A DNA stretch of 63,240 bases, taken from positions 1 through 63,240 of the forward strand of contig NZ_JAHGUP010000041.1 of assembly GCF_001989995.2 (NCBI RefSeq). Reading direction: 5' to 3'. Position numbers and translations under genes: made by a program. The stretch is from Vibrio anguillarum (lineage in GTDB: Bacteria > Pseudomonadota > Gammaproteobacteria > Enterobacterales > Vibrionaceae). This document shows positions 36,757-44,703 of the stretch, piece by piece. Under the pieces are notes generated by a model. It was not told the origin of the DNA and ran no database searches. It was given only the letters and a program-made list of their open reading frames with translations. Within the stretch, counting starts at the first letter, position 1, and every line of letters starts with the position of its first letter.

Positions 36757-37689
36757 ATGGTCGCCCCAGAAATCAATTTGCGCAGCATTGACTTAAATTT
36801 ATTGACGATTTTAGAAAAGCTATTAATTCATAAGCATATTAGTCAGGCCGCTCAAGTATTAAACATGAGTCAGCCAGCAGTCAGTCGAGCTCTGATGCGC
36901 TTGCGTGAACAATTTGGTGATCCATTGCTGGTGAAGGTGAAAAATGAGTACCGTTTGACTGTAAAAGGTGAGCGCCTTTATAGCGAATTGGAAATATCAC
37001 TCAATACCATTCGTCATATGTTGGTAGATGACGAGTTTGACCCCCAACAATACTCAGGCGTGTTCACTATAGGGGCGTTGGATTTCGAAATGATGATGAT
37101 TGTGCCGAAATTGTTGGCGCGTTTTCAACAGCGTGCTCCAAACTTGAAATTACAAATTGTGTCTTACAACTCGTTTATGCCGCTGCATGATTACTTGGAA
37201 AAGGTGGCGGATTTATTACTGTATTCCACCGATGAGTCACCCACTAACGTGTTTAAACAGCGTTTATTTAATGATAACTATGCCGTAGTGATGTGTTGCC
37301 AGCATAAATGGGCTCATCAGCCTATGACGTTAGAGCGCTATTGCCAGAGCCGACATCTAATCATCTCCGGTAATGGCTTGGGCAAAACGGATATGGATCA
37401 TGAGCTGAAAAGACTGGGTTATCAGCGCGAAGTGGTGGCATCTTTGCCACATTTTTCGATGGTGCCGGAGTTATTGATTAACACTGATCTGATTGCCACT
37501 TTACCAAGACGTCTGGTCTCTCACCTAGGTAGACGTTATGACATCACGGTGGCCGATTTACCGTTTTACACTGCCGACTTTCGAGTTGAACAATTTTGGC
37601 ATCTCATTCATCACAATAGCCCAATCCACCAGTGGGTGAGGCAGGAAATAAAAAATATGGTGGATGAAGAAATCGGGGAATCGGTGTGA
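36757..37689 (+). CDS. LysR-family regulator divergent from the MBL hydrolase
   Basis: The 310-aa protein has a LysR HTH (LRSIDLNLLTILEKLLIHKHISQ, then AAQVLNMSQPAVSRALMRLR) and a substrate-binding domain of the NodD/LeuO-like subgroup (FDYxxx-type GALDFEMMMIVPKLL). It shares a 111-bp promoter region with the exported MBL gene, so it probably regulates that gene. The inducer is unknown. AGGTGATGGT precedes the start. Confidence 0.9.
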   Translation: MVAPEINLRSIDLNLLTILEKLLIHKHISQAAQVLNMSQPAVSRALMRLREQFGDPLLVKVKNEYRLTVKGERLYSELEISLNTIRHMLVDDEFDPQQYSGVFTIGALDFEMMMIVPKLLARFQQRAPNLKLQIVSYNSFMPLHDYLEKVADLLLYSTDESPTNVFKQRLFNDNYAVVMCCQHKWAHQPMTLERYCQSRHLIISGNGLGKTDMDHELKRLGYQREVVASLPHFSMVPELLINTDLIATLPRRLVSHLGRRYDITVADLPFYTADFRVEQFWHLIHHNSPIHQWVRQEIKNMVDEEIGESV

Positions 37690-37718
37690 GGCGACTTTAT
37701 TGAGCCGCCTCTTTCTTT
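37688..37718 (+). terminator. Terminator overlapping the LysR stop
   Basis: GAGGCG and CGCCTC form a 6-bp stem with a 12-nt loop, followed by TTTCTTT. The 5' arm includes the end of the stop codon. Confidence 0.6.
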
Positions 37719-37811
37719 AGCGGATTCTAACTGGGAATATCGCAATAAATTTGAAGCCTCACACAATTGGCAGCGTAAGACTGCTTGTTAAATATAAGAT
37801 ACAGAGTAGGG

Positions 37812-37842
37812 CAAAATATAGCGATATTCCACCATATCGCTA
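37812..37842 (-). terminator. Candidate terminator of the isochorismatase operon
   Basis: TAGCGATAT and ATATCGCTA form a perfect 9-bp stem with a 6-nt loop. On the minus strand it is followed by TATTTTGC. It begins 37 nt past the stop at 37879. Confidence 0.65.
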
Positions 37843-37878
37843 CTCCTTACTTACTTTAAACAAAGCCAAGTTAAAAAC

Positions 37879-38619
37879 TTAAGCACCACTATAGCAGGCT
37901 GCATTGAAATCAAAAGGCTGTTTCTGCTTTCTGAAAATATGAACGTTTGGATCTGTATCAAGACCCAGCTCAGTCCACGTGCTAGAAATACCAGGCTTAT
38001 TCGCTTTATTAGTAACAATGTCTTCGCTAACCAAAACGTTAATACGTTGCTCTTTTGAGAGAACGTAAGCAGTATGCCGCACACAACAATCACTGTTAAA
38101 CCCCATGATGACTGCACTATCAATTTGGTTTTGGTTAATAAATTGAATGATTTTACTTTGAGAGCTGGTATCAATTTCAACCGTTTCTTTCACTATATAA
38201 TGGTATCGTTCAGGTCCAAACTTATACATTTCAGATTTGAGCTTTTTAAAGGTCGGGTTGTGTTCAAGATAACGGCTTCTGTCTCCACCATAGTTATCTC
38301 GTAATGAAAAACGGTCAATGTAGTTGATATCAAAGACGTGAAGCTTGTTTTCGTTGGCAAACTTCAACATTTCTATTTGGTTTTTCCAAATTTTTTTATT
38401 GCCTGGTGCTTGTGCTGGTGACCAAGGCAACTTTGATGTCGTTTCTTGCATGTCAATCATGAGGATAACGGGTTTATCCCCCCTGTGTATACGAGACAAT
38501 ATGTCATTTTTTAAAGCCCCTACATCTGCCCATGATTGCGTTGAAGAAAGGATTAAGCTGAAGGTAAGCAGGACTCGTGTTGTCAAAAACTTCTTATTCA
38601 TAGTGTGTATTGGTTCCAT
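37879..38619 (-). CDS. Exported isochorismatase-family cysteine hydrolase
   Basis: The 246-aa product starts with a signal sequence (MNKKFLTTRVLLTFSLILSS after a six-residue lead; cleavage near SWA). The isochorismatase-fold catalytic Asp is in PVILMIDMQE, and the nucleophile Cys is in GFNSDCCVRHTAYVL. Most members of this family are cytoplasmic, so export is unusual. Ten nucleotides separate it from the upstream 851-aa exported protein, suggesting an operon and a joint extracytoplasmic role. AGGA precedes the chosen start at 38619. The frame is open further upstream, into the neighbouring gene. Substrate unknown. Confidence 0.82.
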   Translation of the reverse strand: MEPIHTMNKKFLTTRVLLTFSLILSSTQSWADVGALKNDILSRIHRGDKPVILMIDMQETTSKLPWSPAQAPGNKKIWKNQIEMLKFANENKLHVFDINYIDRFSLRDNYGGDRSRYLEHNPTFKKLKSEMYKFGPERYHYIVKETVEIDTSSQSKIIQFINQNQIDSAVIMGFNSDCCVRHTAYVLSKEQRINVLVSEDIVTNKANKPGISSTWTELGLDTDPNVHIFRKQKQPFDFNAACYSGA

Positions 38620-38629
38620 GGTTTTATTC

Positions 38630-41185
38630 CTACAAATACTTAGGGTTGTTAGGACTGAGATCACAAGCCACTTTACGGTCACTTTGCTGTTTCACAGCCC
38701 ATTCAATGGATGCTTGTACTTCCAATTGCTGACTTGTGAGTGATGACATTAATTCATGTATAGGAGCAATCCACTCAAGCAAACTGTCGCTATTTATATC
38801 TAATAGTGCTTTTTTGACAGGAGTAAAATTGATGTAGCACTCACGTCCTGGTTGGTTGTTAAGTTGATTTGACGCATTAGCCAGAGCAGAAAATCTTTCA
38901 CTGAGAACGGATTGAGGATCAAAGAGCGCTCGCAGTGAAGAGTCTAACTTTTGGTCATAATTGTATGGGGGGAGGTGAGAGATTGTATAACGAAGAACAT
39001 TGCCAGGAAGCTCTTCAGTAAAGAGAACATCATTTGGCATGTCGTTGGCATGTCCGGTAGAGGTGTGCTGCTGGTGGACGATGGCTGCATATCGATGGAA
39101 GTCCCCTATCTGAGAGATAAGCCAGTCTGTGCCTTTTTGTTTTGATTGATTTATTGCTTCAATCATCTCTCTTTTTAGGATCTCTTTGGCTATTTGAAGC
39201 GAGTTTCCGGAAAGAGAAGCCAAATCCAAAGTTGAGTTTTTTAAGGCTGAAGCCATTAAAGGGGCATGCTTTTCTAAGTCAAAGCTGCCAGGGTGCGCAT
39301 AGCTCAAAAACTGAGTCAGTTGAATCGCTTGCCACTCGCTTTCTAGGGCTTGAGGAATAAGCTCAGCAAGTTTGATTTCCCTGTATCTTGATACAGAGCT
39401 TGAATAATCCGCAAACCACCGACTAATGTCGGATAAAGAGGAGTGTTGAGAGATGTTTTGCCTCTCTAAGTATCCGGCATTCCATCCTTCACAATTATGT
39501 GGACACTCATCTTTTATCTGCGCATCGGAACCGAACAACCATTTGTGCACTAAAGCTCTGTCTTTTTTTGCATTATTTTTGGCGGCCTGCTGCTGCGAAT
39601 AGTGAGTGATTTGTTGTTCAAACCATTGTTCTTCTTGATTCGCATCCCAGCCTATGCTGATCAAATTCAAGATGGCTGCGTCGAACTTTGTATGAAAATT
39701 TTGGCGTGGCTGAGAAGTGATTTGGCTGATAACTGCGTCTTTTGCTGGTTCAAATTTTCGTGTTTCAGCCGGTATCCATTCGTATTTTCTACATCCCTGG
39801 AAGTTAGGATCACCTGCCAATACTCCAAATGAGGTGCATTTTCTATAGCCTTCATTCAAGACGAGGGTTTTTGTTTTGAGCTCATCAGCCGTTGCTGGAC
39901 GGTAAAGAACACTACGCGCCATTTCATCGATCGCATATCGGCTAGCTTGATCTTTAAAAAATTGAGTTGATTTTTCTAGAGCACCAGAATCAAACAAACG
40001 ATCAACGGCTTGTCGGCCATCGATTATTATCTGCTTCTTAAGTGCTGAACTGATGTGCTCAAGATGTTCGCTTGCTGTATTTGCTATCTGCTTCTTGGTC
40101 GACAAAACGGTTTTAAAGGCCTGCGTAAACGCCTGTTGATCAATATGCCCAGTACGTAACTCATCTAGACGCTGCACAACACCGCTTAATACACTTTGCT
40201 GGCAGAGTTGTAAGTTAGTAAGTGCTCCATTAGCTTCTGAGGTCGATGGAGTGCTTGAAGAGCTATTGGAGTTTGAATTGGTATAAAGTGATGCAATCAC
40301 TCGGGTTTCTGCATCACAAGCGCTAGTTAAGTCGCTAGGAAACAAGCGCGAGCCATTATGGTCAAACGAAAGAAGCGTATAAACATACTTATGTAACTCT
40401 TGATCGAGTGCGCTAATAAGCTCGTTAGACAATTTAGCTTGTGCGTAAACCATTTCCTGATAATGGTATTGATATTTAAGAGTGATATCTTTTGCGTACG
40501 CACCGACTATTTCAGTGACTAAATCCGCTTGTTTACTGGCGAGCTCTGCCCAATGTTTCTTGTTTCTTAAATCTTGTTGGGTGGCAATATCGTCGTGTAT
40601 GTTGAAACTGTAATGTTGACCACTTGAAATGGCATCCCAGCGGTGACTTAATATCACTCGGTCTATTTCTCTTTCGGGTAGTTTGAGTACACCAAACCAA
40701 TCCACTAGCCCCATAACCGTTGCAAATCGATCATAAGAAGTTTGGGATTCATCTTTAAATGTATTACCTATCTCTTTTGCCCAAAACCCTACCGCCGCAG
40801 CATCTCCAATAGGGCCAAGCACTTCAAGAGCGCCGGTGGCGAATTTTGAGCTTGTTCTACCTAGTGTTTGCAGCAGTCTCTTTGCTGCGTCTGCTTCTAT
40901 GGTAAGTATTGAGCTAGGGCCTAGATCCAGTAAGGAAGAAGATTTTGAATACAGCTCATTAGCTTCAATAATTGAAGGTTTTAATTCAGTGAAGTGTTCT
41001 GGTGTGGAAGAAAAAAGTGCGTCAACTGTAATGTCGTCACTAAATAAGGAATAATTATCTTTGCGTAATGCCCTCATGGAGTCGTTATCGAGGATGTTGA
41101 TTTCATCCCCGATTCGGCAAATCTCAAAGGCAGTAGTGGATGTAGTAAAAAATGCACTTACGAGCAGCAGTTTGGGCAACTTCAT
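38630..41185 (-). CDS. Large exported protein of unknown family (851 aa)
   Basis: The product has a signal peptide (MKLPKLLLVSAFFTTSTTA) and is predicted to be mostly helical. A hydrophobic stretch (LGPIGDAAAVGFWAKEIGNT, about residues 122-141) is followed by DESQTSYDRFATVMGLVDWF. That succession loosely recalls membrane-insertion helices of toxin translocation domains, but this is an impression only. A Ser/Asn-rich low-complexity linker lies near residue 305, and Cys residues are scattered through the second half. I recognise no family. It is the first gene of a pair with an exported isochorismatase-fold protein and is divergent from a secreted trypsin-like protease. Confidence 0.85.
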   Translation of the reverse strand: MKLPKLLLVSAFFTTSTTAFEICRIGDEINILDNDSMRALRKDNYSLFSDDITVDALFSSTPEHFTELKPSIIEANELYSKSSSLLDLGPSSILTIEADAAKRLLQTLGRTSSKFATGALEVLGPIGDAAAVGFWAKEIGNTFKDESQTSYDRFATVMGLVDWFGVLKLPEREIDRVILSHRWDAISSGQHYSFNIHDDIATQQDLRNKKHWAELASKQADLVTEIVGAYAKDITLKYQYHYQEMVYAQAKLSNELISALDQELHKYVYTLLSFDHNGSRLFPSDLTSACDAETRVIASLYTNSNSNSSSSTPSTSEANGALTNLQLCQQSVLSGVVQRLDELRTGHIDQQAFTQAFKTVLSTKKQIANTASEHLEHISSALKKQIIIDGRQAVDRLFDSGALEKSTQFFKDQASRYAIDEMARSVLYRPATADELKTKTLVLNEGYRKCTSFGVLAGDPNFQGCRKYEWIPAETRKFEPAKDAVISQITSQPRQNFHTKFDAAILNLISIGWDANQEEQWFEQQITHYSQQQAAKNNAKKDRALVHKWLFGSDAQIKDECPHNCEGWNAGYLERQNISQHSSLSDISRWFADYSSSVSRYREIKLAELIPQALESEWQAIQLTQFLSYAHPGSFDLEKHAPLMASALKNSTLDLASLSGNSLQIAKEILKREMIEAINQSKQKGTDWLISQIGDFHRYAAIVHQQHTSTGHANDMPNDVLFTEELPGNVLRYTISHLPPYNYDQKLDSSLRALFDPQSVLSERFSALANASNQLNNQPGRECYINFTPVKKALLDINSDSLLEWIAPIHELMSSLTSQQLEVQASIEWAVKQQSDRKVACDLSPNNPKYL

Positions 41186-41357
41186 ATCTCAATCCTTTGT
41201 TGACTGTTATTTATTATTAAATTTTACTGATATGTTTATTAATTCCTAACAAGAATCAAGTCTAGTGAATTATCATAAGTAAGAGTAATTTAATGAATCA
41301 ATATCACGGAAAGTGAATTATTAATTAGTGTGAAAGAGTGTTTTTCAAAGTGGCTCG

Positions 41358-41414
41358 ATTTTCCAATTAAATAACTCGTAGAGAAATACCGTACGAATGA
41401 TTTAATTGGAAAAT
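41358..41414. repeat. Nested inverted repeat (15-bp outer arms)
   Basis: ATTTTCCAATTAAAT (41358-41372) and ATTTAATTGGAAAAT (41400-41414) are perfect reverse complements. Inside, TCGTA (41376-41380) pairs with TACGA (41392-41396) around an 11-nt loop. The result is a 15-bp stem, a 3x3 internal loop and a 5-bp stem. There is no flanking T-run of terminator type. Confidence 0.85.
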
Positions 41415-41444
41415 GAACACATGTAATAATTTTGGTCTGACTAT

Positions 41445-41481
41445 ATGCACAAATGATATATAGGCTATATCATTTGTGCAT
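41445..41481. repeat. Perfect 16-bp inverted repeat
   Basis: ATGCACAAATGATATA and TATATCATTTGTGCAT are perfect reverse complements separated by TAGGC. The outer sequence includes ATTTGTGCA, which gives the site the look of an operator or attachment-like palindrome. It lies 30 nt after the nested repeat. Confidence 0.9.
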
Positions 41482-41754
41482 TGTTAATATTGATTTTATT
41501 CATCTATTTTTTATCGGATATAATAAATATTAGCATAACATAGTTAAGATTGTTTTTACTATCTTTAATTCGTAAAAGCTAATGTACTGTGGTTTAATTA
41601 CTGTCGTACCGTAAAATAATGAGTTTATATAGCGTAACCATCTTATGAATATCGATAGGTTGCGTGAGTTTTTTTAATGAAAAGCTATGTAAGCACTGAA
41701 GAATTGATTTTTGTCGTTTACTTTAAAAGATCATAAAATTAAGAGGAAATTTAA

Positions 41755-42783
41755 ATGGAAAATAAAAAATATACAAAACCAATATTAATTGGCTTGACCT
41801 TGGTGGGAGGAAGCTATTCATTGCCTGCTAGTGCTGTTGAAGGTAATGATGTCTTACCAAGTGATGCGCCATACATGGTTTATTTTAAATATGCGCATTG
41901 CTCTGGTACGTTGATTGCGCCAAAAACAGTACTTACCGCACACCATTGTGTCGGACTCGGCGCTCAAAAAGGGAATCATGCGTATCTTTTACATTCAGGA
42001 TCTCAAGAGGTTGATGAGAATGGCCGTATACCGAACCCAGGTATTAAAGTTAAAATAGTAGAAGCCTATACAGCTGATCACATATTCGAACCTAGTAATG
42101 GAATAGGCCGAGATGAATTTGATGATATAGCTATCGTAGAACTTGAAAGCATGCCAGAGGGGGTTACGTTTTTACCTGTCGCAAATCAGTCAATTCCTCT
42201 CGGAGCAGAAGTTTTCCCCATCGGTTATTCAACCTCAAGTCTAAAGCGTATGCCAATTCCTGCTATTGTCGCTGCAAAGGAAAATTCTCCAGATTATGAG
42301 CGTGAAGTGGATATGGCTCAATGTAATAGTTCTAAATATTTTTCAAACAACTTTTTTACTCAGGAATATTCTCAAATAGATCAAGAAAGTTGTGATTGGG
42401 CTGAAACGCGTTATGAATATAGACAAGAACATGGGATATATAAGCCTAACCGTTATTCTATTACTATTGAAAATCCACCATTAGATTCTTCAGATTCTAG
42501 ATTTGATGTCAATGAATTTGGTACTGTATTAACGAAATATTCTACTTTTAGAGGGGATAGCGGTGGTCCTTTAATTTACCAAGGAAAGGTATATGGTGTT
42601 GCCAGTACGGGAGTGAATTCCCATTCTCAGGTGCATAATCAGGCGACATTCTATGCTGGTTTTACCAGACCTGGAGTATTTAATTGGATAGTTGATACAG
42701 TGAAAAAAATTCAAAATAAATCTATGGAAAAAAATGTGAGTACGGCAGTGCTTGATGCCCCAATTGTATTTCCAATAGATTAG
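41755..42783 (+). CDS. Secreted trypsin-like serine protease (S1)
   Basis: The 342-aa product has a signal peptide (to about residue 28, ASA) and the catalytic triad His64 (LTAHHC), Asp124 (FDDIAIVEL) and Ser269 (RGDSGGPLIY). A ~70-residue insertion (about 175-250) precedes the Ser loop. The C-terminus is short and lacks the GlyGly-CTERM of VesA/B-type Vibrio proteases. It is divergent from the 851-aa exported protein and has its own terminator. Substrate unknown. Confidence 0.9.
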   Translation: MENKKYTKPILIGLTLVGGSYSLPASAVEGNDVLPSDAPYMVYFKYAHCSGTLIAPKTVLTAHHCVGLGAQKGNHAYLLHSGSQEVDENGRIPNPGIKVKIVEAYTADHIFEPSNGIGRDEFDDIAIVELESMPEGVTFLPVANQSIPLGAEVFPIGYSTSSLKRMPIPAIVAAKENSPDYEREVDMAQCNSSKYFSNNFFTQEYSQIDQESCDWAETRYEYRQEHGIYKPNRYSITIENPPLDSSDSRFDVNEFGTVLTKYSTFRGDSGGPLIYQGKVYGVASTGVNSHSQVHNQATFYAGFTRPGVFNWIVDTVKKIQNKSMEKNVSTAVLDAPIVFPID

Positions 42784-42800
42784 CGATCCCTATAAAATAG

Positions 42801-42837
42801 AAGCAGTAATAATTTATAAACACTGCTTTTATTTTTT
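42801..42837 (+). terminator. Terminator of the trypsin-like protease gene
   Basis: AAGCAGT and ACTGCTT form a 7-bp stem with a 14-nt A/T-rich loop, followed by TTATTTTTT. It starts 18 nt after the stop codon. Confidence 0.75.
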
Positions 42838-42847
42838 AAACTGACTG

Positions 42848-42863
42848 GCCCTCGTTAGAGGGC
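42848..42863. terminator. Hairpin at the 3' end of the Aer-type gene
   Basis: GCCCTCGTTAGAGGGC is identical to the core of the bidirectional terminator at 35487-35502. It lies 15 nt past the Aer-type stop codon and lacks an adjacent T-run on either strand, so its strength is uncertain. Confidence 0.5.
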
Positions 42864-42878
42864 TGGTAGGGCATGAAA

Positions 42879-44435
42879 TTATAACTTTCTAAATTGGCTA
42901 ACTAATTGTCCTTGAGAACCAAGGTTTTCCACTAAATTCTCACATTCATCTCGTGTATCACTGGCCAAAATATTGGTCGCAACACAGACATCACTGATCG
43001 ATTGAACGCTTGAGTTCATATCTTCAGTAACGCGTGCCATCTCTTCTACGGCTGTGGCAATTTGTTCATTTCTATCCGTAATATCAATCACCTGAGTAAG
43101 TAGCATATTGAGTTTATCACCAGAGACATTGGCACTATTAACACATAATTTAGATAATTGTGTGCCTTCATGCATTGCATCGACAGCTTGGTGGGTACTG
43201 GTTTGAATCAGCGCAATGACATTTTGGATCTCTTTAGTGGACTCATGGCTGCGTTGTGCCAAGGTGCGAACTTCGTCGGCGACGACCGCAAATCCACGGC
43301 CTTGCTCGCCAGCCCGAGCAGCTTCAATAGCGGCGTTGAGTGCAAGCAGGTTGGTTTGTTCAGCGACAGATTGGATCACAATTAACACTTGGCCAATGGT
43401 TTTCCCATGTTCTGATAGTTGCGTGACAACCGATGAGGCGCTGTCTAGTTGGGTGGCGAGCTGTTGCATTGCATTCAATGTATCTTTTACCGAATCCATG
43501 CCTTCTTCGGCGGCCAATTTTGCTTTCTCTGCCGCGTCAGAAGCACTTTGCGCATTTTGTGCAATTTCATTCGCGGTAGAGTGCATTTCATTGATCGCGG
43601 CGGCAACTTGTTCTGTTTCTCGTGTTTGCCCCTCTAAATTGATCGCCGTAGTTTCGCTATTTTTAGAGGACGATTGAGCTGCATCTTTAATTTGTTGGTT
43701 TGAATCTTGGATGCGTCCAACGACCGCATTGAGTTCAGACTGGCGCATTTTTAAGGCCAATTTGATTTCAGAAATGTCATCAATATGGTTGTTATACACC
43801 AATTCCATTAGTGGGTTATTAAACACCTTGCGGGCTTCGGCACTGAGCGATTCTAAGCGGCGAGTTAAACTATAACCTGCAACCATTGACAGTAATAACA
43901 TCAATACTAAACCTATGCCGGGAAGGAAAGTATCTGCAACAAAGCTGATACCCGCGATGGGTAATAAAGTTAGGGCTAAGCGCTGCCATAAACGAGTTCG
44001 AGGTAGCTTGAGTCGCCTAGGTGTTTTTCCCGCTTTGAGCTGCGCGTAGATTTTTTCTGCGTTGGTGATGTGTTCTCGACTTGGACACAAACGTACTGAC
44101 TGAAACTCAACCGTTTTGCCATTTTCGACTATCGGAGAAGCAAACGCATCAACCCAATAATGATCGCCATTTTTACATCTATTTTTGACGATACCCATCC
44201 AAGATTGGCCGCGTTTTAAGTGCTCCCACATATCTTTAAACGCTTCTGCTGGCATGTCAGGGTGTCGCACCATATTGTGAGGCTGGTTTGTTAGTTCCTC
44301 TAATGAATAGCCAGCGACCTCACAAAATTCTTTACTGGCATAAGTGATATGGCTGCTTGGTTTAGTGACCGATAATAAATTATAGCTAGGTGGAAACTTG
44401 ACTTCCTTTTGTGTAACAGGTTGATTGGTGCGCAT
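42879..44435 (-). CDS. Aer-type PAS chemoreceptor
   Basis: The 518-aa receptor has an N-terminal PAS domain (residues ~15-115; [51 protein letters not shown]) that matches FAD-binding Aer. A short membrane hairpin (about 150-185) replaces a periplasmic domain. The signalling hairpin has tip [19 protein letters not shown]. Aer proteins sense redox or energy state through FAD and mediate aerotaxis. No CheR pentapeptide is visible. Vibrio genomes carry several Aer paralogues, so I leave the symbol empty. Confidence 0.93.
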   Translation of the reverse strand: MRTNQPVTQKEVKFPPSYNLLSVTKPSSHITYASKEFCEVAGYSLEELTNQPHNMVRHPDMPAEAFKDMWEHLKRGQSWMGIVKNRCKNGDHYWVDAFASPIVENGKTVEFQSVRLCPSREHITNAEKIYAQLKAGKTPRRLKLPRTRLWQRLALTLLPIAGISFVADTFLPGIGLVLMLLLSMVAGYSLTRRLESLSAEARKVFNNPLMELVYNNHIDDISEIKLALKMRQSELNAVVGRIQDSNQQIKDAAQSSSKNSETTAINLEGQTRETEQVAAAINEMHSTANEIAQNAQSASDAAEKAKLAAEEGMDSVKDTLNAMQQLATQLDSASSVVTQLSEHGKTIGQVLIVIQSVAEQTNLLALNAAIEAARAGEQGRGFAVVADEVRTLAQRSHESTKEIQNVIALIQTSTHQAVDAMHEGTQLSKLCVNSANVSGDKLNMLLTQVIDITDRNEQIATAVEEMARVTEDMNSSVQSISDVCVATNILASDTRDECENLVENLGSQGQLVSQFRKL

Positions 44436-44703
44436 GATACTGCCCCCGAATTAAATAAGTAAAAAACGAATTAAGCCAAGTTTCTCTATCGTGTGATGAG
44501 AGTTTTATTTATTTTTATTTGCATTATTTATAGAATCGAATCGGTAAAAAGGCAATGAAACTCGTCATTATCGAATAGTCAATTAGTATCATTACTTTTG
44601 ATGTGGACATATGGCCGAGTTATAACGTAAATATAACTTACGGCTTGACCTTACGAGTAAGCTTGCCACAATGTGCGCATGCAATAACTGTAGGGAAAAC
44701 AGT

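Larger units (their letters stand above)
41186..41754. other. 569-bp AT-rich intergenic region with two strong inverted repeats
   Basis: No ORF is supportable here. The region must hold the divergent promoters of the 851-aa protein and the trypsin-like protease. Its centre (41358-41481) is occupied by the two inverted repeats listed separately. The protease end carries an AAGAGGAAA ribosome-binding site. Confidence 0.7.

Noticed and set aside
41358..41481. Insertion sequence with terminal inverted repeats
   Set aside because: No transposase frame or direct target duplication lies between or next to the repeats, and the two palindromes are different sequences.
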